Positions 24,669-32,676 of a stretch of 64,000 nt of DNA are shown here, one piece after another. The notes beneath the pieces are model-generated. The model made no database searches and was not told the DNA's origin. It saw only the letters and a program-made list of their open reading frames with translations. Where the stretch lies: NCBI RefSeq assembly GCF_014858005.1, contig NZ_JACYOT010000018.1, positions 46,066 through 110,065 on the forward strand, read 5' to 3'. The first letter of the stretch is position 1, and the number at the start of each line of letters is the position of its first letter. The position numbers and the translations under genes were made by a program. This stretch comes from Propioniciclava soli (GTDB lineage Bacteria > Actinomycetota > Actinomycetes > Propionibacteriales > Propionibacteriaceae).

Positions 24669-26294
24669 GCGAGCCTCGGGGCTCGCGTCCGCCAGACCGG
24701 CACCCCCGGTATCGAACGACCGGTCGTAACCGGCGACCGGGGCCGGCTGCTGCTCCGCGGCGGCGTCGGTGTGGGTGCGCAGCAACCAGACGTTGGCATC
24801 GGCGGGGGCGTCCGCACGATGCACCAGCGTCTCGCGGAGCCCGGGGGGATCCAGCAACTCGTCGGTGCGGGAGGAGCGCGCGCGGTCCATCTGTCTGAAC
24901 ACCAGGCCCCGTGCCTCGTCGGCGTCGATGTGGACGATCCGCTCCCCGAGCGGGTTGGTGGTGTGCAGCTGCACGGTGGCGACGCCCACGCGCCGCTCCA
25001 GCGGGCCCTGGGTCAGCCGCACCGACTGCATGCGGGCGTGCGGCACGATCTGCTGGGTGCGGTTGAGCCAGCCGAGGCGGCTGACGACCACCTGGTCGTC
25101 CAGCGCGTAACCCAGCCAGGGGAACGCGAACGGGTCCAGCCACCGGGCACGCCGCGGCGGGCCGTTGAAGGTCAGGCGATCCAGCTCCAGCCCGGGCCAG
25201 AGCGCAGCCAGCGCCGCCTGCACCTGGTGGGGTCGCCCGATGGGCAGCAGCATCGTCGTCGCGGGGCCCTCGCCGTCGCCGCCGAGCCCCAGGCCGAGCA
25301 CGGTCACATCCAGCCGCGCACGGTTGAGCCAGCGCCAGGGCAGCGGCTGGCTGATCCGGATGGCCTGCACGCGGTGCGCTGGCACCGTCTGGCTCTTCAG
25401 GGTGAACAGCCCGCGGGTGATGCGGACGCCGGCGGACGTCTGCGCCAGCGTGTAGTTGAACTGGCCGAACAGTCTGTTGCTCAGGAAACCCGCGAGCGCG
25501 ATGGCCAGCGGAATGATCCCGGTGCCCACGGCCAGTGCCGGCACGTCCAACGCAGCGGCGATGGCCATCGGGATGCCGAAGGCGATCAGCAGACCGATGA
25601 CCTCGAGCGAGGCCACGGCACCGAGGATGACCTCGCCGGGGCTGAGCCGGATGAGGATCTCGTCGCGGGCCGACAGGTCGTCCCAGGCGGAGGCGGCGGC
25701 GTCCGGGGTGGCGGCGTCCTTCGTGGAGGCCGAGCGGCCGTGGGCGCGCACCATCAGGTAGTCGCGGATCTCGGCGGCGCGTCCGCGCTTGAGGTAGGCG
25801 AGCTTGGTGGACGTGTCCGCCCCCACGTCGATCGTGAGTTCGGCCAGGCCGAGCAGGCGCGCGGCGAACGGCTGGGTGATGTCGATGGACTGGATGCGCG
25901 AGAAGGCGATGCGCTTGGACTCCTGGAACGCACCGGTGTTCTCGATGCGCAGCTCGGCATCGTCGATGATGAACTTGGTCGTCCACCACGACCAGTAGCC
26001 CCACGCCAGCCCCAGCAGCAGGGCGCCCATCAGGAAGAGCAGCCACCACGGGATGCGGCCCACGAGGTCCGACATGTCGGCGAACGTGCGGTCGCCCTGC
26101 AGTATCGACGTGAGGGCGAACCAGCCGAACGCGACCACGCCGATCCACAGGCTCACCAACGGGCTGAGGGGGTGCATCCGCTCCTCGACGACGACGCGAC
26201 CGGGGGCGTCGGCGGGCGGCGGGCCGAGCGAGCCAAGCGGGGCTGCTTCGTCGTCTCCGGGCGCGCCCTGGGCGGTGTCGGGCCGGTCGGTCAC
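24666..26294 (-). CDS. PH-domain membrane protein (YdbT-like), large subunit
   Basis: A 542-residue membrane protein with bacterial PH (bPH2/YdbT) domains. Two pairs of hydrophobic segments (near residues 48-95 and 225-270) alternate with PH-like units: TKFIIDDAELRIENTGAFQESK; FSRIQSIDITQPFAARLLG; and VRITRGLFTLKSQTVPAHR with RVQAIRISQPLPWRWL. A third unit follows further on (HARMQSVRLTQGPLERRVG). The repeated R-[IM]-Q-S/A-[IV] strand is the domain hallmark. GTG 26294 overlaps the stop of the smaller PH protein, so the two are made together and probably form a complex. The function of this pair is not established; a membrane role is inferred. Confidence 0.84.
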   Translation of the reverse strand: MTDRPDTAQGAPGDDEAAPLGSLGPPPADAPGRVVVEERMHPLSPLVSLWIGVVAFGWFALTSILQGDRTFADMSDLVGRIPWWLLFLMGALLLGLAWGYWSWWTTKFIIDDAELRIENTGAFQESKRIAFSRIQSIDITQPFAARLLGLAELTIDVGADTSTKLAYLKRGRAAEIRDYLMVRAHGRSASTKDAATPDAAASAWDDLSARDEILIRLSPGEVILGAVASLEVIGLLIAFGIPMAIAAALDVPALAVGTGIIPLAIALAGFLSNRLFGQFNYTLAQTSAGVRITRGLFTLKSQTVPAHRVQAIRISQPLPWRWLNRARLDVTVLGLGLGGDGEGPATTMLLPIGRPHQVQAALAALWPGLELDRLTFNGPPRRARWLDPFAFPWLGYALDDQVVVSRLGWLNRTQQIVPHARMQSVRLTQGPLERRVGVATVQLHTTNPLGERIVHIDADEARGLVFRQMDRARSSRTDELLDPPGLRETLVHRADAPADANVWLLRTHTDAAAEQQPAPVAGYDRSFDTGGAGLADASPEAR

Positions 26295-26905
26295 AGCCCC
26301 GACCCCTTCGCGTCGCTGAGCTCGATGAGCCGGTCCCGCAGGATGCGGGCCTCCTCCAGCGGCAGGCCCGGAATGGTGGCGTCCGTCGTGGCGGACGCCG
26401 TGACCAGCTCGACGGTCGCCAAACCGTGGGCGCGCAGGAGCGGGCCGGACGACACCTTCACCACCTGCATGCGACCGAACGGAACCACGAGGAGGTGCTT
26501 GAACCAGAGTCCCTCGGTCACGCACAGGTCCGCCTCACGCTCGGCGTAGCCGATGGCGCGCACGACCCGGCCGGCCCGGATCCACGCCCACAACCACCAC
26601 AGGAAGAACACCACCAGCGGGATGGCGGCGGCCCAGGCCTGCTCCCAGATGAACCAGACGGGCACGGCCGTGATGAGGGCGAGCACCGCAAAGGTGATCG
26701 ACGAACTGATCCGGCGGACCGTGATGAGCTTGGGTGAGACGCGGCGCCACGTGTCAGCGGGCGGCGCGAAGACGGCGGGCACGTCGGGCGGGCCGAGACG
26801 ATCCTCCGATGCCGGCGGGAGCGGCGGCAGGGCACCACCCGGGGACAAGGCGGTCGGAACCGATTCAGGGTCGGCGGGGTGCTGATCGGGTCGGAGAGCC
26901 TGCAT
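26291..26905 (-). CDS. PH-domain membrane protein (YdbS-like), small subunit
   Basis: A 204-residue protein. The first 60 residues are Pro/Ala-rich and disordered-looking. Two adjacent membrane helices follow around residues 70-110 (ITFAVLALITAVPVWF; AAAIPLVVFFLWWLWAW). A C-terminal bacterial PH domain shows DLCVTEGLWFKHLLVVPFGR and MQVVKVSSGPLLRAHGLAT. It is coupled by overlap to the larger PH protein gene, as in ydbS-ydbT pairs elsewhere. TAGGGT stands seven bases before ATG 26905, so the pair likely has a leaderless promoter of its own. Confidence 0.84.
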   Translation of the reverse strand: MQALRPDQHPADPESVPTALSPGGALPPLPPASEDRLGPPDVPAVFAPPADTWRRVSPKLITVRRISSSITFAVLALITAVPVWFIWEQAWAAAIPLVVFFLWWLWAWIRAGRVVRAIGYAEREADLCVTEGLWFKHLLVVPFGRMQVVKVSSGPLLRAHGLATVELVTASATTDATIPGLPLEEARILRDRLIELSDAKGSGL

Positions 26906-26912
26906 GTCGCCC

Positions 26913-26918
26913 ACCCTA
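26913..26918 (-). promoter_or_regulatory. -10 box TAGGGT of the PH-domain gene pair (leaderless)
   Basis: Minus-strand TAGGGT, seven bases upstream of ATG 26905. Confidence 0.55.
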
Positions 26919-26988
26919 GGTGCGGGGTCTGACAGTGGGGCAGCGCCCTCGGTCGAGTCCGAGGACGAGTCGGACGTCGGGCCCCGCA

Positions 26989-27615
26989 TCACCGGTCGCG
27001 CTTCTTCGTGCGGGGGCCCTTGGCGTCCACCCCGCCGAAGAGGACGAGGCCCTTCAGCACGACCGTCGGGGCGCCAGGCACGGGGTGGACGCGGGAGACG
27101 CTCGTCCCGCCGAAGATGGCGACCGTCTCGTTGCGGACGTTGACCCCCTCGGGCACCGTGATGTCGACTCCTCCGAAGGCGCAGAACAGGTTCATCTCGA
27201 CCACGTCGGATTCGAAGGTCGCGTCCCTGAGGTCGAACTCCGCGCCGCCGAACAGGGTGATGTTTGAGACGTGGCGGCGGACGTGCCAGGGACCTTTCCG
27301 CTCGACGCCGCCGAAGATGGCGAAGGAGGTGTCGGCCTCGGAGGAGCCCGCCGTGCGGTCGATCTGCGCCGATCCCGATGAACTGAACGCGCCGATGGTG
27401 CGGCCGGTGTTGGTGGCCGGCACGAGATCGGCCGTGAGGCCGCGCAGGTCGTCGAACGTTCGGGCCGCCATGGCCTGTTCGAGGCGGGTGCCGTGTTCGT
27501 CGCGCGTGAGACGTCCCTCGGCGTAGGCGGCGGACAGCAGGTCGGCGACGATGCCGCGGTCGGCGTCCCCGACGCGCATGTGTCCGGGCTGGCGTGGATC
27601 GGGGGAGACGGTCAT
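26989..27615 (-). CDS. DUF1707 protein with LiaF-like C-terminal beta domain
   Basis: A 208-residue protein. The N-terminal DUF1707 (SHOCT-like) domain is recognised from MRVGDADRGIVADLLSAAYAEGRLT through RTFDDLRGLTADL. The C-terminal half repeats short beta units ending IFGGVERKG, LFGGAEFDL, AFGGVDITV, IFGGTSVS and LFGGVDAKG, like the C-terminal part of LiaF/VraT cell-envelope stress proteins. No membrane helix is present. It may sense or regulate envelope stress; this is family-level inference. TACGGT six bases upstream of ATG 27615 fits a leaderless start. Confidence 0.84.
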   Translation of the reverse strand: MTVSPDPRQPGHMRVGDADRGIVADLLSAAYAEGRLTRDEHGTRLEQAMAARTFDDLRGLTADLVPATNTGRTIGAFSSSGSAQIDRTAGSSEADTSFAIFGGVERKGPWHVRRHVSNITLFGGAEFDLRDATFESDVVEMNLFCAFGGVDITVPEGVNVRNETVAIFGGTSVSRVHPVPGAPTVVLKGLVLFGGVDAKGPRTKKRDR

Positions 27616-27621
27616 GGCTCC

Positions 27622-27627
27622 ACCGTA
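27622..27627 (-). promoter_or_regulatory. -10 box TACGGT of the DUF1707 gene (leaderless)
   Basis: Minus-strand TACGGT, six bases upstream of ATG 27615. Confidence 0.5.
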
Positions 27628-27825
27628 AGCGGGGGTGGACGCCGTGGCGAGACCTCGCGTCGGTGACCCGGGGTCGCTCGGGGGCCACCCTGAAGGGTGA
27701 GTTGACGCCGCCGCCGCGCATCCGCCGCGCATCCGCCGGGCGGGCCGCCGGCCTGGCCGGGACCGGTGCGACATGCGGGCGGCGGGGGGACGTGGTTAGA
27801 ATGGCCGGGTTGCGCGAGCAACACT

Positions 27826-27896
27826 GCGGGCGTAGCTCAATGGTAGAGCGCCAGCTTCCCAAGCTGGACACGCGGGTTCGATTCCCGTCGCCCGCT
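27826..27896 (+). tRNA. tRNA-Gly (CCC)
   Basis: A full cloverleaf can be drawn. The acceptor stem is GCGGGCG with CGCCCGC; the D arm is GCTC/GAGC; the anticodon stem is CCAGC/GCTGG with loop TTCCCAA, giving anticodon CCC. The T arm has loop TTCGATT. The base after the acceptor stem is T, as in glycine tRNAs. The CCA end is not encoded (the genome continues TCCCA). A probable acquired sugar-use cluster begins 340 bases downstream. Confidence 0.97.
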
Positions 27897-28236
27897 CCCA
27901 TCGAACGGGGCTTGCCAGGCGGCACGTCACAGGTGTTTCTCCCTCGGCTTGAGCCCCATCCCCGAAGTACAGTGCTTAATAGATGGCCACGCTGCCCTCC
28001 ACAAGGCGTCCACGCCCCTCAGCCATCGCGCGGTCACTGTGTCCCCGTCCGGTGCTGCTATCCAGCGCCACGTTGACGCTCGCATGCCAGATCAGGAACA
28101 TCAATCCCGCGTGCTCACCCCGCTGGGCGAACGCGCGGCCCTGGCCGCTCAACGTCCAGCTCACCAGCCGCGCTCGACGCTTGGGCACGTCCGTCGCGGC
28201 GCTACGCTGAGCAGAACCCGAGCGACAGGAGAGGGT
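27897..28236. other. 340-base gap between tRNA-Gly and the LacI-type gene
   Basis: No gene is recognised. A minus-strand reading frame (27976-28188) has no recognisable domain and poor codon bias; it could be a remnant of an integrated element but I cannot identify it. The right end carries a possible promoter for the LacI-type gene. Confidence 0.6.
28181..28208 (+). promoter_or_regulatory. Possible promoter TTGGGC-N16-TACGCT of the LacI-type gene
   Basis: -35 TTGGGC at 28181-28186 and -10 TACGCT at 28203-28208, followed by an AGGAGAGG ribosome site before GTG 28237. No palindromic operator is evident here. Confidence 0.4.
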
Positions 28237-29262
28237 GTGGCCCGACGCGTCACCATCGTCGATGTCGCCCGTGAGGCGGGCGTCGCCATCAGCACGGTCT
28301 CGGCAGCACTGAACGGTCGCGACGGTGTGGCGCCGACTACACGTGAACGAGTGCTGGAGGCGGCGCAGCGGATGGGGTGGGTTCCGTCCATGCAGGGACG
28401 GAGCCTCGTCTCCCGCCGCGCATGGGCGGTGGGCCTGCTCCTGCAGCGGCCGGCGTCCGTCCTAGAGGCCGACCCGTTCTTCGCCGGCTTCCTCGGGGGC
28501 GTCGAAACCGTGCTCGACCCGGCCGGGCACGCGCTGGTGCTCATGCTGGCCGCGACCCCCGAGAAGGTGCTGGAGCGCATGCCGCGTTGGGCGCTCGGCG
28601 GCGTGGTCGACGGCGTCTTCCTCACTGACGTGCAGGCCGACGACCCGCGCTTCGCCATGGTCGAGGAGCTGGCGTTGCCCGCGGTGGCGATCAACGTCAC
28701 CCCACCGGGAGGCGCTGCGTCGTCAGTCACTCAGGATCACCACTCGGGCCTTCGCGATCTGATGGCCCACGTGCTCAGCCTTGGGCATGAGCGCGTCGCG
28801 CACCTGGCCGGACCGGCAGCGTTTGTGCATTCAGGGGAGCGCGAGCAGGTGTGGCGCGATGCCCTCGCCGAGGCCGGTCTGCCCCCCGGGCCGCTGGTCC
28901 GCGGTGACTTCAGCACCGAGAGCGGGGCGAAGGCCGCCGACGCACTGCTGGACCTGCCCGAACCCCCGACAGCCGTCGTATGCGCCAACGATCTGATGGC
29001 TATCGGCCTGGTGTCGCGTGCGGGCGCCCGCCGCGTCCGCGTCCCGCAAGAGCTGTCGGTCACCGGCTTCGACGGTATCCGACTGGCGTCCTACATCTCG
29101 CCACCGCTCACGACGGTACGCACCTCGCCCCACCACCTCGGAAGCCGCGCCGCTGAACTGCTGCTCGACCGCATCGCCGGTGGTGCCGTGGAACACGCCC
29201 ACATCGAGCCGGCCGGCCTCGTCCTGGCGGGCTCGACCGCCCCACCGCCCCCCGGCCACTAA
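28237..29262 (+). CDS. LacI-family transcriptional regulator of the sugar island
   Basis: A 341-residue LacI/GalR repressor. The N-terminal helix-turn-helix and hinge are VTIVDVAREAGVAISTVSAAL and VLEAAQRMGWVPS. The periplasmic-binding-like sugar domain follows, with VVCANDLMAIGL, ELSVTGFDGIRLASYISPP and LTTVRTSPHHLG, typical of the C-terminal subdomain. The start is GTG 28237 after AGGAGAGG. It precedes an ABC sugar importer whose promoter has the perfect palindrome CCGAAACGTTTCGG, so local repression relieved by an oligosaccharide or sugar is likely. Base composition is less GC-biased than in flanking genes. Confidence 0.9.
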   Translation: MARRVTIVDVAREAGVAISTVSAALNGRDGVAPTTRERVLEAAQRMGWVPSMQGRSLVSRRAWAVGLLLQRPASVLEADPFFAGFLGGVETVLDPAGHALVLMLAATPEKVLERMPRWALGGVVDGVFLTDVQADDPRFAMVEELALPAVAINVTPPGGAASSVTQDHHSGLRDLMAHVLSLGHERVAHLAGPAAFVHSGEREQVWRDALAEAGLPPGPLVRGDFSTESGAKAADALLDLPEPPTAVVCANDLMAIGLVSRAGARRVRVPQELSVTGFDGIRLASYISPPLTTVRTSPHHLGSRAAELLLDRIAGGAVEHAHIEPAGLVLAGSTAPPPPGH

Positions 29263-29307
29263 GTGCGTACTCGCACAAAGCGATCTGAGGGGCCGCCTCG
29301 ACCTCTG

Positions 29308-29335
29308 TTGCATGGGTGGCCACGACTGCTACTAT
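29308..29335 (+). promoter_or_regulatory. Promoter TTGCAT-N16-TACTAT of the ABC sugar operon
   Basis: -35 TTGCAT at 29308-29313 and -10 TACTAT at 29330-29335. The LacI-type palindrome begins seven bases after the -10, over the transcription start. Confidence 0.65.
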
Positions 29336-29342
29336 CTGCCCA

Positions 29343-29356
29343 CCGAAACGTTTCGG
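29343..29356. promoter_or_regulatory. LacI-family operator CCGAAACGTTTCGG
   Basis: A perfect 14-bp palindrome with the GAAACGTTTC core typical of LacI/GalR sites, between the -10 box and the GGGAGG ribosome site of the solute-binding protein gene. The adjacent regulator at 28237 is the obvious ligand. Confidence 0.8.
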
Positions 29357-29372
29357 ATACGGGAGGACCCCC

Positions 29373-30701
29373 ATGGCAACGATGAAGTTGCGCGCCGGAC
29401 GCGCACGATATTTCCGGCTGATCGCCCTTGCGGGCGCGACCGCTCTGGCGCTCAGCGCATGCTCGGGCGCGGAGGCACCGGCTCCCGCATCAGTTCCGAC
29501 GGACACTGCGGCTGTCAACGGTGAGCTCAACATCCTGGTGTCGAGTGCCGCTGGCTCAGACGCCGGATTCAAGGCCGTCAACGACGCCTTCGCCGAGGAG
29601 TTCCCCAACGTCACGGTCAACTTCACGGCAGTGCCCAACGAGAACTACAACCAGGCTCGCACCTCGCGGCTGACCGCAGGCAGCATCGACGTGGGACTGG
29701 CCAACCCCAGGGAACTACCGAGCTACGTGCCTGAGTCCAACATGGGCGACGATGCCCGACTCGCCGATGCCGGGGGGTTCGTGGACCTCACCGACCAAGC
29801 CTTCATGGAGAAGTTCACCCCGTCCGTGCTGGAGCAAACTCGGTACAAGGGCAAGAACTACACGGTGCCGACGGGCCTCTCTTACTACACGGGCCTCACC
29901 TACAACAAGGAGATCTTCGCGGAGAACGGCCTGACTCCGCCCACGACGTGGGACGAGTTCATCACCCTGTGTGAGACCCTCAAGACAAATGGCATCACGC
30001 CCATCTCGATCGGCGGCAAGGACACCGCCGGCATCATCATGCTCAGCGTCGTGCAGAGTACCTACCCCACGGCCCAGGCCAAGCAGGATCTGGCCCAGGG
30101 TTTGTACGAGCACACGATCGCGCTCAACGACGACGAGCAGCTCGAGGTGCTGCAGAAGGTGGAAAAGGTCTACTCGTACGGCCAGCCCAACTTCGCGGGC
30201 TCCAACTACTCCCAGATGACCTCCGAGTTCCTCAATGGCCAGGCAGCGATGATCTCCGACGGGACGTGGAACGTCGGCTCGCTGCGCGAGGCCGGGGGAG
30301 TTGATTTCGGCTACTTCCCGCTGCCCGCCAGCGACACCGCGGCCGACAACGCGTCCCTGGGCGGAAAGGCGGAGCTGAGCCTCGCAGTGCCGAGCAACGC
30401 CAAGAACAAGCCGGCCGCCATGGCGTGGATGGCGTTCTTCGCCGACAACTACGAGTTGTTCAACGACGAGGCAGGGTTCGCGCCCTCGCAGCCGGGCGTC
30501 GCGAGTGACGAGTTCTACACCGGCATCGAGCAATACACCGAGACCTTCGAACCGGCGTGGGACACCATCTGGATCGCCAACACCAGTGCCGGCCAGGCAG
30601 CCGCCCTTCCGTTCAACTGGCAGGGCATCCAGCCAATGGGAGCCGGTGACGCGCAGGCGGCTGCCGACGCCGCGCAGCGGGACTGGGACGCCGCCAAGTA
30701 G
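29373..30701 (+). CDS. ABC sugar transporter, solute-binding lipoprotein
   Basis: A 442-residue extracellular solute-binding protein (family 1). The signal sequence ends in the lipobox LALSACSG, so the mature protein is lipid-anchored at Cys near residue 31. It continues ELNILVSSAAGSDAGFKAVN, with family features YYTGLTYNKEIFAENGLTPP (the tyrosine-rich central strand) and FLNGQAAMISDGTWNVG. The protein captures a sugar or oligosaccharide for the two permeases downstream. ATG 29373 follows GGGAGG. Repressor and operator lie directly upstream. No ATP-binding subunit is encoded nearby, so a shared MsiK/UgpC-type ATPase elsewhere is expected. Confidence 0.92.
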   Translation: MATMKLRAGRARYFRLIALAGATALALSACSGAEAPAPASVPTDTAAVNGELNILVSSAAGSDAGFKAVNDAFAEEFPNVTVNFTAVPNENYNQARTSRLTAGSIDVGLANPRELPSYVPESNMGDDARLADAGGFVDLTDQAFMEKFTPSVLEQTRYKGKNYTVPTGLSYYTGLTYNKEIFAENGLTPPTTWDEFITLCETLKTNGITPISIGGKDTAGIIMLSVVQSTYPTAQAKQDLAQGLYEHTIALNDDEQLEVLQKVEKVYSYGQPNFAGSNYSQMTSEFLNGQAAMISDGTWNVGSLREAGGVDFGYFPLPASDTAADNASLGGKAELSLAVPSNAKNKPAAMAWMAFFADNYELFNDEAGFAPSQPGVASDEFYTGIEQYTETFEPAWDTIWIANTSAGQAAALPFNWQGIQPMGAGDAQAAADAAQRDWDAAK

Positions 30702-30764
30702 ATAGAGCCGTCCGCTGAGACGCAAGGCTGGGCCCTGCCGAGCCGCGCGTCAACCACGTCCCTC

Positions 30765-30793
30765 GGTGGGGGCCCTCGGACCGGGCCCCCACC
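30765..30793 (+). terminator. Intercistronic hairpin, 11-bp stem
   Basis: GGTGGGGGCCC and GGGCCCCCACC form a perfect stem with a seven-base loop between the binding-protein and permease genes. There is no T tract. Such structures usually protect the upstream message and reduce read-through, giving more binding protein than permease. Confidence 0.7.
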
Positions 30794-30817
30794 CCCACCC
30801 ACCCGAGAGGGGAAGGC

Positions 30818-31732
30818 GTGAACAGTAGCAACTACATCGTCTTCGGCCGGCGCTTGACCGCCCAGATCAGTTTCGCCATCGGAATGAGCCTGATTGTCCT
30901 GTTCTCGCTCGTCCCGGCGGTTCTGATCCTAGTCATCTCGTTCACGGACATCCGGTCGCTGCCCTATCTGCCGACACGCTTCGTCGGCGTGGAGAACTAC
31001 CTGACGTTCTTCTCTTCGGCCCAGATTGGCTACAACCTGTCGGCGCTGAAGAACACCTTCGTTTTCGCCTTTGCAGTCACTTTCTTCCAGAACGTGATCG
31101 CTCTGTTCATCGCGGTCCTGCTCAACCAGCGCCTCGTGGGGCGCAACTTCGCCCGCGCCGTCGTGTTCCTGCCCACCATCCTGGGTGTCACCGTCATCGG
31201 CCTGATCTTCTCGCTGATCTTCAACCCGTCGGCCGGGCCGGCCGCCGAGCTGTGGGCAGCGTTTGGGCAGTCCAGCGCATTTTTTGGGGACCCGAACCTC
31301 GCGATGGCGCTCGTGATCTTCGTGCAGGTGTGGAGTGGAATCGGCGTCGCCGTCGTCATCTATCTCGCCGGCCTGCAGGCCATCCCGCAGGAGTTGTACG
31401 AGGTGGCCGACATTGACGGAGCGACCAACTGGCAGAAGCTTCGCAATGTGACCATCCCCTTGCTGGCCCCGTCCGTGACGGCCAACACTCTGCTGTGCAT
31501 CATTGGTGCGCTCCAGAGCTACCAGCTCATCTACGTGCTGACCGGGCCGATCAACCCGGCAACCCAGGTGCTCAGCCTCGCCATCTTCACCCAAGGCTTC
31601 GGGGGAGCCCAAGGCGGTACCGTTCAGTCGCAGGGCTACGCGGCCGCCATCTCGATCGTCCAGTTCGTCATCGTGGCGATCATCTCGCTGGCCACGCTGG
31701 CGTACCTGCGCTCCAAGGAGACGGCGCTGTGA
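30818..31732 (+). CDS. ABC sugar transporter, permease 1 (MalF/UgpA-like)
   Basis: A 304-residue inner-membrane permease with six predicted helices. The cytoplasmic loop contacting the ATPase has the EAA motif in form ELYEVADIDGATNWQKLRN, then VTIPLLAPS. The start is GTG 30818 after GAGGGGAAGG. It pairs with the next gene as the transmembrane heterodimer of a carbohydrate (CUT1-type) importer. Its stop overlaps the next start by four bases. The substrate follows the binding protein and GH130 enzyme, probably a mannoside. Confidence 0.92.
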   Translation: MNSSNYIVFGRRLTAQISFAIGMSLIVLFSLVPAVLILVISFTDIRSLPYLPTRFVGVENYLTFFSSAQIGYNLSALKNTFVFAFAVTFFQNVIALFIAVLLNQRLVGRNFARAVVFLPTILGVTVIGLIFSLIFNPSAGPAAELWAAFGQSSAFFGDPNLAMALVIFVQVWSGIGVAVVIYLAGLQAIPQELYEVADIDGATNWQKLRNVTIPLLAPSVTANTLLCIIGALQSYQLIYVLTGPINPATQVLSLAIFTQGFGGAQGGTVQSQGYAAAISIVQFVIVAIISLATLAYLRSKETAL

Positions 31733-32616
31733 CCACACCCCTCCCCGTCGCGGCCCCGCCACGACCCATCGCCGCTCGCGAAGACACCCCCGTCGGGCGC
31801 CATCGACTGACGCCGCTCACCCTCGTCGGCTACGCGCTGATGCTCATCGTGATCATCGTGTACGCCTACCCGCTGTTGTTCCTGATCAACACGGCCCTCA
31901 AGAGCAACGCCGAGTTCTTGGTGAACCCCACCGGCCTGGTACGAGCCCCAGAGTTCGGCAACTTCGTCGCCGCATGGGAGCAGGGCAACTTCGCCAACTA
32001 CGTGCTGAACTCGGTGTTGTACACCTTCGTTGCCGCATCCTTGGGCACCGTCATGTCCCTCATGATCGGGTTCCCTGTCGCTCGCGGATACGTCAAGCAT
32101 CCCCGGCTGTGGCAGGGCGTCTTCGCCGCCATGCTCTTCCTGCCCAACACCCTGGTCACGGTCTTCCAGATGGCGCTGCGCCTGAACTTGTACGACACGG
32201 CGCTCGGCTACATCTTGATCATGGCCTCGGGTGTCGGCGTCGGACCCCTCCTTGTCACGGGCTACCTCAGCTCAATCCCCCGGGAGATCGACGAGGCCGC
32301 CGCGATGGACGGCGCGGGGTATCTGCGCTACCTCTTCACGTTCCTGCCCAAGCTGATGGCGCCCGTGCTGTCAACCATCTTCATCCTGCAGGCGATCGGC
32401 GTGTGGAACGACATCATCTTGGCCACCATCCTCTTCACCGACCAGGAGAAGTGGCCCGTGACGCTCGGTCTATTCGCTTTCAAGGGCACCTACACGAGCC
32501 AATGGAGCCTGCTCTCGGCGGCGACGCTCATCGTCGCGGCGCCCTTGCTCATCGTCTACCTGTTCCTGCAGCGCTACCTCGTGGCCAGTGTCGTTGGCGG
32601 CGCCGTCAAGGGCTGA
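31729..32616 (+). CDS. ABC sugar transporter, permease 2 (MalG/UgpE-like)
   Basis: A 295-residue permease with six helices. The EAA loop reads REIDEAAAMDGAGYLRYLF followed by TFLPKLMAPVLST, the standard ATPase-contact motif. The N-terminal cytoplasmic stretch is Pro/Arg-rich. GTG 31729 overlaps the stop of the first permease (GTGA), giving one-to-one synthesis. It completes the membrane part of the importer; the ATP-binding subunit is missing from the cluster, as in other CUT1 systems that share one ATPase. Confidence 0.92.
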   Translation: MTTPLPVAAPPRPIAAREDTPVGRHRLTPLTLVGYALMLIVIIVYAYPLLFLINTALKSNAEFLVNPTGLVRAPEFGNFVAAWEQGNFANYVLNSVLYTFVAASLGTVMSLMIGFPVARGYVKHPRLWQGVFAAMLFLPNTLVTVFQMALRLNLYDTALGYILIMASGVGVGPLLVTGYLSSIPREIDEAAAMDGAGYLRYLFTFLPKLMAPVLSTIFILQAIGVWNDIILATILFTDQEKWPVTLGLFAFKGTYTSQWSLLSAATLIVAAPLLIVYLFLQRYLVASVVGGAVKG

Positions 32617-32676
32617 TCGATCGACCCACTTCTTACGCCCCTTCAAACCCCCAGCCAGACCACGAAAGAGGACCGC

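Noticed and set aside
27976..28188. 70-codon minus-strand frame after the tRNA
   Set aside because: No recognised domain, unusual codon choice and no supported start. It may be a remnant of an integrated element, but that cannot be shown, so it was not called as a gene.
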